A stretch of 64,000 nt of DNA. Source: Ophiura sarsii (Eukaryota > Echinodermata > Ophiuroidea > Amphilepidida > Ophiuridae). The translations under genes and the position numbers were made by a program. Under the pieces are notes generated by a model that was given only the letters and a program-made list of their open reading frames with translations, ran no database searches and was not told the DNA's origin. The stretch lies in the NCBI GenBank assembly GCA_035610835.1, contig CM069452.1:9939109-10003108 (forward strand), in the 5' to 3' direction. Shown here piece after piece: positions 34,501-43,098 of this stretch. The stretch's first letter is position 1; every line of letters starts with the position of its first letter.

Positions 34501-37500
34501 GGATCACCTGGACAAACACAAAGTCTTATCAAACCATCAACACGGCTTCCGCCAAGGAAGATCATGCGACTCTCAACTATCAGGCCTAATCGACGATTTA
34601 ACCAAGATCCTCGACAACAGGAGCCAAGTAGATTTAATCATATTGGACTTTAGCAAGGCCTTCGACACAGTTCCCCACCAGAGGCTTCTACAAAAACTCA
34701 AAAATGTCGGCATAAATACCAGCCTGCTGGACTGGATTGATCACTTCCTCACATCAAGACACCAACAAGTCCAGCTAGAGGGAGCATCCTCGCCAGAATC
34801 GCCAGTAACATCAGGTGTACCTCAGGGGACTGTGTTGGGGCCTTTGCTTTTCCTACTATATATCAACGATTTGCCTGATACCGTATCATCCAAAGTAAGG
34901 CTGTTTGCAGATGACTGCATATTATACAGAGAAATACGTCACCAAGACGACAGCAAACTCCTTCAACGCGATATTGACTCGCTCTGCCAATGGAAAAGAC
35001 CTGGCAAATGGCGTTTAACTCGACCAAGTGTTACTCCATGCATGTCACACACAAAACCAAGCCCCTCACTTTTGACTACAGCATGAATGCCAGCGTCCTC
35101 CAGACTGTTGACCACCAACCATACCTGGGAGTAAACATAAGCAGAAATCTTGACTGGGCCTGCCACATCAAGCATGTTATCAACAAAGCAAACAAAGTGC
35201 TAGGACTCTTGAGAAGGAACATCTACTCGTGTAGCAAAACAGTGAAAGAGACCGCCTACAAAACTCTTGTGCGTCCAAGATTAGAATACTGCTCAACCGT
35301 ATGGGACCCCCACCATGAAAACAACAAGGCCTCCCTCGAGAAAATTCAACGCCGTGCAGCTCGGTTTGTCCTCCGTGACTACAGCAGAAGATCAAGCGTC
35401 ACAAACATGCTCAACGATCTCAAATGGGAAACCCTCGAAGACCGTCGAACCAAGTCTCGACTAATAGCCATTTTTAAAGAAGTACACAAAATATTGACAT
35501 CAAATGTAACACCGCACCGAAACCAGGGAACCCGCGTCACTAGAAACCTCACCGGACCTCATCTACTCGAGATGCCACCCTTCAACAAAACTTGTTATCA
35601 ACACTCTTTCTACCCGAAATCAATCCGCGAATGGAATCTCCTGCCACCAAACATCCGGTCAATAACAGACATTTCTGCCTTCAAAAGCGCACTCTCTCAA
35701 ATTGACATTAAAGAACACGTAAGCAGAGCTCACTTCAAAAACTGATCACACCATCCACCACACTGACCTATGCGTTATAACAGCCTTATGGCTGTGTTTG
35801 CATAGTAATAAGCAGAAGCAGAAGCAGAAGCAGAAGCACAAAGTNNNNNNNNNNNNNNNNNNNNNNNNNNNNNNNNNNNNNNNNNNNNNNNNNNNNNNNN
35901 NNNNNNNNNNNNNNNNNNNNNNNNNNNNNNNNNNNNNNNNNNNNCCATATTAAGCAAGTATTCATAAACAAGTATCCATAACATAATGATTGTGGGTGCT
36001 ATTTAGCTCCAATCTATTACCATGGCTTTAGTTATTGTGGGTGTTATTTGGTTTCAATCCATTACCATGGCTTTAAAACCACATATATGAGGAAAAAAAT
36101 CCTTGCCCACGTGAAAATCAATGAGAATAGTGAGATTCCATTCAGCACAACCATAAAGAAGAGTATGACCATGCATGTGAATAAACAGTTTTTACCTACT
36201 TTTATTTAAGTCGATATTATTTTGTAAATTGTAGCTTCAATTGCAATGCCCTTTTTTATCCAAACGTTTAAAGATAGCACTTGATATCGATGACGTCTCT
36301 TGACATATCATGACATCATTATCAACCAATCAGAGAGCCGTTTTTCCCGGGATAAATCTTCCGAAAAACAAAACTAAACATAACACAAAGATTTTTAGTG
36401 GCAAGTCGTTATATTTGACTATTTTTACAGAGGGAGTTCTCATTTTATTTTAAGGTGCTCACACACAACACCACCACACCTTGATGAAAGGCTAATACAA
36501 AACTGTCTCTGAAAAAGTGTACCCAATTTTGTTTACCAATCTGTATTTATCTGTAATTAAACTCTGAATCTTTCACACAACTAATAAATCATTTATCTTG
36601 ATTTTTTTCAGAGTCAACACAGCACTAACAAAGGGATACGAAGATGATGTAGGGAAAAGAACCTCATTTTATTGTTTCACTCCGAATACATTAACAAACA
36701 CATTAATAGGCAGTAGAAGATTTGGCTTTACGTCACCGCCTGACAATGATGGTATACGATACATATTTTTCGTAAATGAAGTGTGGGCATATCAATTAAT
36801 AAATTCATATATTCAAGCAAAAGATCCACCACGAAGTCCTGGTAAATATAATAGGTAAGCAATCTGTAATTGAGTTTGGAACCGTATCATATTTTGTTAT
36901 GTTATATAGTGTAGTGCTGCAGTCAGTACACTGGCTCAGTCATTTCAGCCTCCGAAGGATTGCCAAAGACCCATATTCTTGTGTCAGATCTCAATCAAAA
37001 ACAGGTACATATTGCTTTCATGTGAAATTGATCAAGAGAAATGCACAGAATCCCAAAACTATTTTATTTTAGATTCTATAATATTTGTTACAAATTTTAA
37101 AGCATGAAGTACTGGACCATTTAAGTGTTAGAAATACAATTAGACCATTTAAGTGTTAGAAATACAATTTTGTGCACGCGTGGTAGATTCAATGTTTCAC
37201 TATTCAAGCTTAACAAGATGGCTTTAGGTCAGTTTATGGGTCTCGAACCATACCAAATTTGATCAATTATGTGGAGGACGTTCAAAACGTCCTACTGGAA
37301 CATTTAAGTGTTAGAAATGCCAATTTTTGCGCGCTCTGCGCTCATTTCTTCTATAGGTTTCTCCATTACAATGGGTCTCGAACCACACCAAATATTCATT
37401 TGTTTCAACATTCAACAACGAACATTTCAATAAAATATCGGTCAAAGTGCCCACCAAATCACACCAAATGGGTTCGAAAATTGAAAAATAAAATCGAACG

Positions 37501-37842
37501 CGGAGGGGGCAACATCCCCTCAGACTCCCCCTGTCCGCGCTATCGCGGAACGCGGTGCTTCGCACCTTGGTATAGTTTAGTTTAGTTTTATTTGGCATAT
37601 CAAAAACACAGAGATACAATACATCAGATCAAATATACAAATCTTAAAAAGTTACAACAATTAACACAACAAATATAATGCCAAGGATAGCCCAAGAAAG
37701 CTCTAAAAAGGGCTTATTTCCATTGGGGTCCTACAGAATATTAAAACAGCACATTATAAAAACATATATATGTAATTCGCACATTCATTAACAACAATTG
37801 AGTTACAAATTTATTTTTATTTTTGGACGGGCAACTTATGAT

Positions 37843-37873
<31 letters not shown>

Positions 37874-40800
37874 ACCCACATTTCAGTGTGGATTGACGCC
37901 CCTGTATTGCCGGTAATAACTCATTTTTGAACAAAGTGGAAGTAAGCCCTTTTGCATATCAGCTCTTCATATAGAAAGTGCAATGAAGAAAGCGATCACA
38001 ACAGTTGGTACTGGTATAGCAATTTCTATTAGATTTATTATCTATAACACTTGCCAGAGCTGTAACATTTATCAGTATAATTTATCTTATTACCTCAATT
38101 TGACCATGGCCAATCGTCTCTGGTTCTGTTCAAATGACAAATATAAAAGTAGTCATTGTATTTGTTGTTTGACCACTGTATCCCTCAAGTATTTATGTGA
38201 TCATTAATGTGTTATAATGATTATAAAAGTGTATTTCTTTTCTTTTTATATTGCAGATCTCCACCAAAATTTCCAAAGAATTTAACAGCTTCAAATATTA
38301 AAGTAGTTCATCCAGACTTTGAAAGATATTTAAAATGGAGGTATGTCTGATTATATTTTATATAATATTGTAAATACATCTACATACCAACTCATTGCCG
38401 AAGGAGACATTGCCGTCCGTGCACATTATATTTGACCTATATATAACATATACTATAGCTCTGCTACAGAGCCTCTTTTAGTCCAAGCCCACCCCCTCAA
38501 CATAACCCCCCTCCCATACACCAACCATACACTTATACATGTACATCGCAATAGACCCTGCCTATAACAGCATACAGACCATACAATGTATGTACAGACT
38601 ATGAACAGCCATTATAGCCCATCACCGGTATCTCTGCTGACCATTCGGACACAGTGACCAGATTAGAGAATAATTGCTCAAATTACTGATAGCATAATAT
38701 AAATTTAGTCACTGAACATTTGAGGTTTTTGCAGCGGGCGTTGGTCAAATTTAAACTGAAGCCTTTTTAACGATCGTCATGCTGCGCCGTACCCACCGAC
38801 GCAGTGGGGCGTGATGGTGCGTGAATAAGCTCATGTTTATTCACGAGTTTTTCAGTTCTCACGTTTGAGCACCAACCAATCAGAGCCGTGAGGTCGAGAT
38901 TACGTAGTGCGCACCACAGATGACCGTTGCACCGTTTTGGGTTGCACCGTTTTGGGTTTTGGGATGAGATTTCTCATCCAATTTCAATTTTTGATGGTTG
39001 TTGTATCCATTGGTTTGATGCCTGGATTGAACTTTATGAATTGATGTTTGAATACTTTTCATCAAGTTTACCATGTTTTGGTTTTGCAGTTGGGTAAACT
39101 CCAAGGATCAACATAAAGATATCCACAGACCAACAACGGGAGCCATCATGATGCTCTTAGCTCTTCACACTTGTGATGAGGTGAGTTTGGGAGATCTTTA
39201 AGAATAGAACAATTCATACTACATCATTTAATTAGTGCTTAGAAGAGTTTACATGAAGAAAAAAACCCGAAAGTCTTCCATACTAGTATTCATTTCTCCA
39301 AAAAAGAGTCAATAAAAATGCAAATGCAAGTCATTTTCTGACCTTTTCTTAATGATTTTTAATTGTGTTTCATATTTCGAATAAAGCTTGTGAGTCATAA
39401 TTTTGTCATAATTACAACTTCACTCAACCTTGATGATAGGGGTGAGTGAATTACATCCTCTATTCTACAATGACACTGTGGGGTTGGGAGGCGTATATGG
39501 AAAAAGAAAAAATTGTTCCAATACAATTCTTTACTGGTATTTATGTGTATTTTATGTGTCACAGAGAGAACAATAGGTTTAACTACACATAAACGCACAT
39601 AAGATAGCCATTTCATTATAGGAGGTTTAGGGCAGAGGATTAGCAATTATGTGTAAACCTGTGTATCTATGAGGTTATCTCATAAAGGATGTTCTTACCA
39701 ACCCAGTATCTTTAACCAAACCAGATAAAAACCATTGCCACATAGAGCTGCATCATTGAGTGCTTTGCATCAACGTCTTTCATAGAAATCGACATGCTTA
39801 GAAATAAATGATTTCAGGCCAAAAGAAGAGTTAATGTGGCTAGGGAGATTAGAGCCCCATTTGACTCTCTTGAAAATATTGGCTTAGTTACATATTTGTG
39901 TATGTTAATACATGATATTTTGATAAAAACATTTTATTGTCTTGATATTATTCTTAATACTGATTAAATGTTTGTGTTTAGTTTGTATGAGGCTAGAGAG
40001 GCTTTAAAGTCTCATTTTACGAAATACACGTATTTCGAAATAAAATAGTAAGATTAAACGAGAACTTACCTTAAGTTCGATGTTTGATCGATATTTTATG
40101 AAGAAATGGTAGTGGAGGAGTAAAATGCCCTCCCATCCCATATTTCTTCATAGCTTACATGTAGTATTAATATTACAATTCTAAAGAGATGTGATATGGT
40201 GTATCCATGCACTTAATTTATGGTTGGATTTTTTTTTGTGATACCAGAAATAATTTTTAGCATCCATTTTTTCATTTGAAATTGGCTACTACATTTTAAC
40301 AAATAGTATTCAATCAATATGTTTTAAAGAAATAGAATGATGAAAAAAACTTGTAATTCATTTCTGAAATTTTGAATTAACCTGGTTGTAACATGGTTTT
40401 TAAATGTAATACTGTATATCACCTTACCGATCTTCAAAATGCTGCTAATCAAATTACATATCAAATGCACAAATATACCATTAAAACGTGTAATCTTAGC
40501 ACAGGCCTATATTTTACAGCCAATTCAGGGAATAGCATTTGCAATCTATATTCTATTCAAATGGTGATGTACTTTCTAAAATCAACCAGCCGTGGCATTT
40601 ACTTAGCGTTATTAATATTACATGGATTGGCTCTGAAATAGAGGTCTCTTATAGCAAGATTGCAAGATTAATACAGTGCAATATAGGTACTAAAATGTAT
40701 AAAATAGTATAGTGCAATGGTAAATTATCAACAACAACAAATGAAATAAACCTAAACAAATTGTATTTCTAGCACTAAATATTTGAATGGGTGATAATGG

Positions 40801-41094
40801 GAAAACAGTACGCGAATGGGATGTAGCACGGTAAATAACGTCCGAGTGTTAATGGAGCTTAAGAATATCACATTTCCATTGTTAAAATGTATTTAATTTT
40901 ATTTCATATATTTTACTTTTCAGGTGAATGCATATGGATTTGGTGGAAGTTATGTAACATTTTCAGAACATTATTATGATAAAAAATATAGAAAACATGT
41001 GAACTACGCTAATCATGATAATAAGGCTGAAAATATTTTATGGGAACACCTCCATGAACTAGGTGTAATCAACCTCTACCACAGAGACTCATAA
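20349..41094 (+). CDS. ST6GalNAc-like sialyltransferase gene (7 exons seen, sialylmotif L exon not seen)
   Basis: Predicted Golgi type II glycosyltransferase of family GT29 that would add alpha-2,6 sialic acid to GalNAc-type O-glycans, CMP-sialic acid being the donor. The order seen is: short cytosolic tail, one signal-anchor helix, a polar stem with an NTT sequon, then the post-L catalytic half, sialylmotif S (PTTGA..LLALHTCDE), motif III (HYYD) and motif VS (H-x4-E). Exons: 20349-20374, 22043-22177, 23020-23305, 36612-36854, 38257-38340, 39090-39180 and 40924-41094. All visible junctions have GT/AG ends and compatible phases, and together give 344 codons before the stop. Family members are about 370-600 residues, so about one catalytic segment is missing: sialylmotif L should lie between 23305 and 36612. 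Sequence after the gap region (ALTKGYE.DVG.RTSFY) resembles ST6GALNAC1/2 best; the exact subtype is inference. Confidence 0.9.
20795..21186. repeat. G-rich dispersed repeat remnant
   Basis: GGGGGTGGGGGGCACTCAAC at the left, several decayed 'AAAATGGGGGTCTT' units, and GTGCCGCCCCCTTATACATG at the right. Probably a decayed DNA element of the same general G-rich kind as 22241-22564; no clean ends or duplication. Confidence 0.45.
22043..22177 (+). CDS. ST6GalNAc-like, exon 2 (signal anchor)
   Basis: Acceptor TTTTTATTGCAG precedes the exon and donor AG|GTTTGT follows. It encodes LRRG, then about 18 hydrophobic residues (LGFIVGFTFVLLAYYMYVVY) and the start of a polar stem. Arginines on the N-terminal side of the helix fit a type II orientation with the catalytic domain in the Golgi lumen. 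Phase 2 at both ends. Confidence 0.85.
22241..22564. mobile_element. CCCGGGGG element with 8-bp flanking repeat
   Basis: Starts CCCGGGGGGG and ends CCCCCCCGGG. TGTACATG lies exactly on each side (22233-22240 and 22565-22572). Interior repeats 'AAGCGCCCAATT.G.CATAAT'. The TSD is itself part of a common TACATG motif in this genome, which weakens it a little. Located in intron 2 of the sialyltransferase. Confidence 0.75.
23020..23305 (+). CDS. ST6GalNAc-like, exon 3 (stem region)
   Basis: Acceptor TTTTGGCAG, donor ATG|GTAAGT. Encodes about 95 polar residues with no hydrophobic stretch and one N-glycosylation sequon (NTT), as expected for the luminal stem. The first base completes the AGG codon begun in exon 2 and the exon ends in phase 0. 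The downstream exon that is visible begins in phase 2, so at least one exon must lie between them. Confidence 0.82.
23766..23820. repeat. Perfect 27-bp-arm palindrome
   Basis: TTAAACGCAGGACAACACGT plus TTTTGAC, one centre base, then the exact reverse complement. A second hairpin (AAAGAGTGG, four bases, CCACTCTTT; 23828-23849) follows 8 bp later, directly before a LINE fragment. Confidence 0.95.
23866..24240 (+). mobile_element. LINE 3' fragment (same family as 41155-42967)
   Basis: Encodes LIKALVFPISTYGCESWTLT, then a frameshift, then YFGHIARRQGNCVEKVIDHA and GPGRPRSRWFDKIK. It ends SHDRKT with CAACCAACCAA after it, like the CCAA-rich tail of the LINE at 41155-42967. RT core absent. Immediately preceded by two perfect palindromes. 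Confidence 0.8.
24856..24893. repeat. Perfect 15-bp-arm hairpin
   Basis: ACGCGGAGTGCATTA, 8-base loop, TAATGCACTCCGCGT. Confidence 0.95.
25292..25375. mobile_element. CCCGCTTAG MITE, truncated copy C
   Basis: CATTAGGCTACAAGGCACGC, TTAGCAGCGCTATAAATTGG and TGCCCTAAAAACCGTC match the left 80 bp of copy B; homology then stops. Confidence 0.8.
25509..25555. repeat. (TAA)n microsatellite
   Basis: About 15 uninterrupted AAT/TAA units. Confidence 0.98.
25879..26298 (+). other. Unrecognised 140-codon ORF
   Basis: Open frame with even, non-repetitive composition: VRVIHNDFESLGSGNRDQIG, a LIRLYWL strand-like segment, DGFDWTRDVLRIAPGPGELD and LIGREVFVY. The alternating hydrophobic pattern with G/D turns is faintly like small beta-barrel domains of the MIB/HERC2 kind, but I would not assign it. 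A second open stretch (26507-26752) follows in another frame. It lies inside the sialyltransferase intron and could be part of an unidentified transposon or a nested gene. Confidence 0.25.
27334..27594. mobile_element. TA-flanked MITE with 50-bp TIRs
   Basis: Left AAGGGTTCAACAAAAGAAAG and right CTTTCTTTTGTTGAACCCTT are exact inverse copies, extending to about 50 bp with few mismatches. TA on both sides. Non-coding, 261 bp; mariner-like by target site. Confidence 0.88.
28687..28711. repeat. Perfect 11-bp-arm hairpin
   Basis: ACCTGAGACTA, TAT loop, TAGTCTCAGGT. Confidence 0.95.
29958..31136. mobile_element. TTAA-flanked element, expanded copy
   Basis: TTAA then CACTCTCCATGCGGC at the left; ACCGCGTGGAAAGTG then TTAA at the right. 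Its last 150 bp match 3490-3651. About 0.95 kb of other sequence lies inside, including a LINE/SINE-like 3' end (30900-30966) with GCGCCTC..GAGGCGC hairpin and (ATT)n. Confidence 0.72.
30895..30966 (+). mobile_element. SINE/LINE 3' end with (ATT)n tail
   Basis: TATGCGCCTC, a short loop, GTGAGGCGCATTATAAATAC and then ATT repeats. This stem plus trinucleotide tail is the typical 3' end of CR1/L2-mobilised retroelements. No upstream body recognised. Confidence 0.5.
31810..32755 (-). mobile_element. hAT deletion derivative, copy 1 (intact)
   Basis: Left end CAGGGGTAGC, right end GCGACCCTTG (reverse complement CAAGGGTCGC). The 8-bp GTGCGAAC flanks both sides exactly (31802-31809, 32756-32763). 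On the minus strand about 31981-32155 encodes RWKNRFKW, a stop, then DGEKMWCTSCTEAASRGF, resembling the N-terminal TTF-type zinc finger of ZNF862-like hAT transposases. So it looks like an internally deleted hAT element with only that fragment left. Sister copy: 43099-44418. Confidence 0.85.
33235..34482. mobile_element. TIR element inserted in LINE, TA target duplication
   Basis: Left end GGGGAATATGGGGCAACTGG, right end CCAGTTGCCCCATCCTCCCC, inverted over about 24 bp. It is flanked by TA on both sides (33233-33234 and 34483-34484). Removing it and one TA makes the LINE frame continuous (EHI-IHRH). TA duplication fits Tc1/mariner-type transposition, though no transposase is visible. Its interior carries a second G-rich MITE piece ending GGTACGCCACTG at 34005. 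A relative lies at 7255-7696 in the opposite orientation. Confidence 0.85.
34485..35745 (+). pseudogene. LINE reverse transcriptase, main part
   Basis: Two overlapping frames, 34499-35086 and 34990-35745, form a contiguous RT: HGFRQGRSCDSQL, motif A, motif B, FADD motif C, then VDHQPYLGVNISRNLDW, VRPRLEYCSTVWDPH and REWNLLPPNIRS. Catalytic aspartates are intact. One frameshift and the upstream 1.25 kb insertion inactivate it. Confidence 0.88.
35811..35838. repeat. (AAGCAG)n LINE tail
   Basis: Four to five hexamers at the 3' end of the LINE, directly before the N gap. Confidence 0.9.
35845..35944. other. Assembly gap (exactly 100 N)
   Basis: A run of exactly 100 Ns, a conventional placeholder for a gap of unknown length. 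It directly follows the (AAGCAG)n tail of a LINE and lies 0.7 kb before the sialyltransferase exon that follows motif L, so it may hide real gene sequence. Confidence 0.98.
36612..36854 (+). CDS. ST6GalNAc-like, exon 4 seen (just after sialylmotif L)
   Basis: Acceptor TTTTTTTCAG, donor ATAG|GTAAGC. It begins with the third base of an arginine codon followed by VNTALTKGYEDDVGKRTSFY, which in ST6GALNAC1/2 lies directly after the VFR end of sialylmotif L. The remainder, with the NDGIRYIFF segment, is the linker between motifs L and S. The preceding catalytic exon is not visible in the 13.3 kb upstream. Confidence 0.9.
37420..37570. repeat. Dispersed repeat, copy 2 (GCGGTGC hairpin)
   Basis: Same segment as 5730-5905 (AAATGGGTTCGAAAATTG, CCCCTGTCCGCGCTATCGCG, GCGGTGCTTCGCACC). 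Two tandem 27-bp units GACCATTTAAGTGTTAGAAA plus TACAATT lie upstream at 37113-37169. Confidence 0.7.
37844..37872. repeat. Poly-C tract
   Basis: Nearly 30 consecutive C residues with no MITE ends recognised around it. Confidence 0.95.
38257..38340 (+). CDS. ST6GalNAc-like, exon 5 seen
   Basis: Acceptor TATATTGCAG, donor GGAG|GTATGT. Encodes SPPKFPKNL through VVHPDFERYLKWR, matching the conserved HPDF..Y segment that precedes sialylmotif S in the ST6GalNAc family. Phase 2 in and out, agreeing with both neighbours. Confidence 0.9.
39090..39180 (+). CDS. ST6GalNAc-like, exon 6 seen (sialylmotif S)
   Basis: Acceptor GTTTTGCAG, donor GATGAG|GTGAGT. Carries the core of sialylmotif S: RPTTGA, then LLALHTCDE. 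The cysteine of the ALHTCD segment is the one that normally forms the conserved disulphide with motif L. Ends in phase 0. Confidence 0.95.
40924..41094 (+). CDS. ST6GalNAc-like, last exon (motifs III and VS, stop)
   Basis: Acceptor TTTTCAG. Begins VNAYGFGG, completing motif S, then SEHYYDKKY (motif III) and NYANHDNKAE, whose H-x4-E spacing is motif VS with its catalytic histidine. It ends LYHRDS and a TAA at 41092-41094. C-terminal length is normal for the family. A LINE remnant begins about 60 bp after the stop, so the native 3' UTR is either very short or includes transposon sequence. Confidence 0.95.
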   Translation: MNAYGFGGSYVTFSEHYYDKKYRKHVNYANHDNKAENILWEHLHELGVINLYHRDS

Positions 41095-41410
41095 TGATAT
41101 GTGAGTGAAACAATAAGTCTCTTGTACCACAATTAGAAGAGATCAGTTTTAAACACTTCCAAAGAAGGGGGATACTAGCGAATGTAAAAATCATCGTACT
41201 ATCGCTCTGATATCACATGCAAGCAAAATCCTGCTGCACATCATCAACGAACGCCTTAGACCTCATCTTAAACGTGAACTTCCTGCTGAGCAAGCCGGTT
41301 TCCGGAAAAGTCCGCGGCACAAGAGATCAGATAGCCAAAGTACGTCACATAATGGAAAAATGTTTTGAATTACAGAGGGAGCTCTTCATGTGCTTTATAG
41401 ACTATGCTAA

Positions 41411-41671
41411 GGGGGCTGGCATTTTCTTCAGAAGGGGGTGGGTCCCAAATATACTGGGGGGGGGGGGGGGGGGTCATAGTTTTTTTGACATGAAAACAGG
41501 GGGGTCATAAAATTATTTCATTGAAAATGGGGGGGGGGGGTCACAAAAATGGACTGTATTGGTAGGGGGGGTCATAAAAATATGCAGCTCTTGGATAGGG
41601 GGGGTCATGAAAAAATTGTCTGGGTCTATCCACATTTTTGGGACCCCCTTCCGAAGAAAATGCCAGCCCCC
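41411..41671. mobile_element. MITE with TAA target duplication (PIF/Harbinger-type)
   Basis: Ends GGGGGCTGGCATTTTCTTC and its reverse complement are inverted over about 30 bp with one mismatch. TAA flanks both sides (41408-41410, 41672-41674). The interior is G-rich with several 'GGGGGTCATAAAA' units. Excision with one TAA restores the LINE motif A reading DYAKAFKCV. A 3-bp TAA duplication fits PIF/Harbinger. Confidence 0.88.
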
Positions 41672-41913
41672 TAAGGCCTTTAAGTGTGTGAGATATTCGG
41701 CATTATAAACAGCACTACAAGAAATGGGAATCCTTTACCACCTCGTTCACCTAATTCGCAATCTGTATGATGGTCAAGCTGCCTGTGTTCGCACTGAGAA
41801 AGGTAATAGTGACTTGTTTGCTCTAGGTTAGGGAGTCCGTCAAGGGCGCATACTTTCACCAGCACTCTTCAACCTTTATGCAGAGTCTATAATGAGACGT
41901 GCATTTTGGATGA

Positions 41914-42363
41914 TTGGCCAGGGGGCTGTCAGTAGGTGGAACAAATATGGAAGAGATGGCGGAACTCCTGAAGAAAGTCAAGGTGGAGAGTGAGCAACTT
42001 GGACTACATCTAAATCTAAATGTTAGCAAGACCAAGATCACGTCCATATGCACAGATGGTGTGGGAGAGCCTCTCATAATTGATGGTAATGAGGTGGAAT
42101 TAGTCTCGAAATTCAACTTTCTTGGATCCCTGATTACCAAAGAGGGTGGTTGCAGCCAAGAAATTAAACACCGTTTAGCAATGGCTAGATCAGCAATGGT
42201 CAACCTAAGCAAGATCTGGGCTGACAGAGGAATAACCAGAGCAACAAAAACCAGGCTTGTCCAAGCCCTTGTATTTCCTATTGCCATGTATGCCTGTGAT
42301 ACATGGACCCTAACAAAAGCTGACAAAAACAGAATAGCTGCTTTCGAGATGTGGTGTTGGAGG
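41914..42363 (+). pseudogene. LINE RT thumb region before second insertion
   Basis: Encodes MEEMAELLKKVKVESEQLGL, NVSKTKITSI, FNFLGSLITKEGGCSQEI and VFPIAMYACDTWTLTKADKN, ending FEMWCWR at the insertion point. Conserved among endonuclease-RT LINEs. Lacks the YADD motif upstream. Confidence 0.85.
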
Positions 42364-42586
42364 CAGTGGCGTAGCCAGGTTTTTCTCAGTGGGGGGGCAA
42401 AGGGGGGGCCGGGAGTTTTGGTGGGGGGGCAACAACCAAATTGAGGATTGAATTTCCTTGTGTTGTGAATAGGTTAGTCCCAAATTATTTCAACTGACAT
42501 TTCCCACAGGGGGGGCAACAGGGGGGGCAGAGAACCCCACAGGGGGGGCAGCTGCCCCCCCTTGCCCCCCCTTGGCTACGCCACTG
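42364..42586. mobile_element. hAT-type MITE with exact 8-bp target duplication
   Basis: TIRs CAGTGGCGTAGCCA and TGGCTACGCCACTG are perfect inverse copies. The 8-bp sequence GTTGGAGG occurs directly before and directly after. Excision restores the LINE reading FEMWCWRRMLRISW. An 8-bp TSD with CAGTGGCG ends is characteristic of hAT-type non-autonomous elements. Confidence 0.92.
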
Positions 42587-42929
42587 GTTGGAGGCGTATG
42601 CTTCGCATCTCATGGACAATGAGAAGGACCAATGCCAGGGACCAATGCTACTAATATTGAAGAAATCGGGGTGTCTAAACGACTTCTTCATGCTATCAAC
42701 ACCCAAATGCTGCTACTTTGGCCACATCTCACGTCGTAAGGGTAACAACCTAGAGAAGATGATCATGCAAGGCATGATTGAAGGGAAGAGAAAGAAAGGC
42801 AGACCTCGTTCCCGGTGGATTGACCAAATAAAACTGATTACTGGACACCCTCTCCGTGATTGTTACTCCTTTGCTGAAAATCGTTATCTATTGCGTAGTA
42901 TCTGTAAGGTCACGAGCTGTCAGTCATGA
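42587..42929 (+). pseudogene. LINE C-terminal segment after second insertion
   Basis: Continues the frame with RRMLRISWTM, then (shifted) CCYFGHISRRKGNNLEKMIM, KKGRPRSRWIDQIK and a tail ending VTSCQS. It matches the fragment at 23998-24207. Confidence 0.85.
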
Positions 42930-43098
42930 CAGGACCGAACCAACCAACCAACCAGCCAACCAACCACAATAAGTGTTGCCAGTAACACAAGTAGCCAATC
43001 ATGGTGGAACAATACCGTGGTGAACGTAGGTAATGACACTTTATAGAGCATTTTTTTGTCCAGTAACATTGGACAGAATGTAGTTGTCACCTGTACGA

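Larger units (their letters stand above)
33072..35838 (+). mobile_element. CR1/jockey-like LINE split by a TA-flanked DNA element
   Basis: The coding region starts 5'-truncated (FQKSVDNGELPDEWLKVNVI, PANYRPISLTSIPCKILEH), is interrupted at 33235-34482, and resumes IIHRHIMDHLDKHKVLSNHQ. RT motifs: LDFSKAFDTVPH (A), SGVPQGTVLGPLLF (B), VRLFADDCILYR (C). A one-base frameshift near 34990 separates the RT palm (34499-35086 frame) from the thumb/C-terminal frame (34990-35745), which ends with HFKN and TGA. A 3' tail of AAGCAG hexamers (35811-35838) runs into the N gap. Confidence 0.88.
23306..36611 (+). other. Large intron interval of the sialyltransferase, with a gap and many transposons
   Basis: This 13.3 kb stretch between the stem exon and the first visible catalytic exon must hold the motif L exon or exons. 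On reading it I found no sequence encoding a CxxxGNGG-type motif with flanking splice sites. It holds a LINE 3' fragment (23866-24240), perfect palindromes, a partial MITE (25292-25375), a TA element (27334-27594), a TTAA element (29958-31136), a hAT derivative (31810-32755), a LINE split by another element (33072-35838) and the 100-N gap. Between 27600 and 29950 I see only A/T-rich sequence and one 11-bp hairpin (28687-28711). Confidence 0.8.
41155..42967 (+). mobile_element. LINE remnant carrying two nested MITEs
   Basis: Begins KKGDTSECKNHRTIALISHA about 60 bp after the sialyltransferase stop and continues EQAGFRKSRGTRDQI and FMCFIDYAK. It is interrupted at 41411-41671, resumes AFKCV, degrades through a stop-containing stretch, resumes at 41914, is interrupted again at 42364-42586 and ends at 42929 with a CCAA tail (42939-42967). 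The segment that should hold the YADD motif is missing between GGTN and MEEMAELL, so the RT is dead independently of the insertions. Confidence 0.87.

Noticed and set aside
40010..40140. AACGAGAACTTACC motif as a splice or regulatory site
   Set aside because: It resembles a donor site on the minus strand, but no exon or conserved structure accompanies it.
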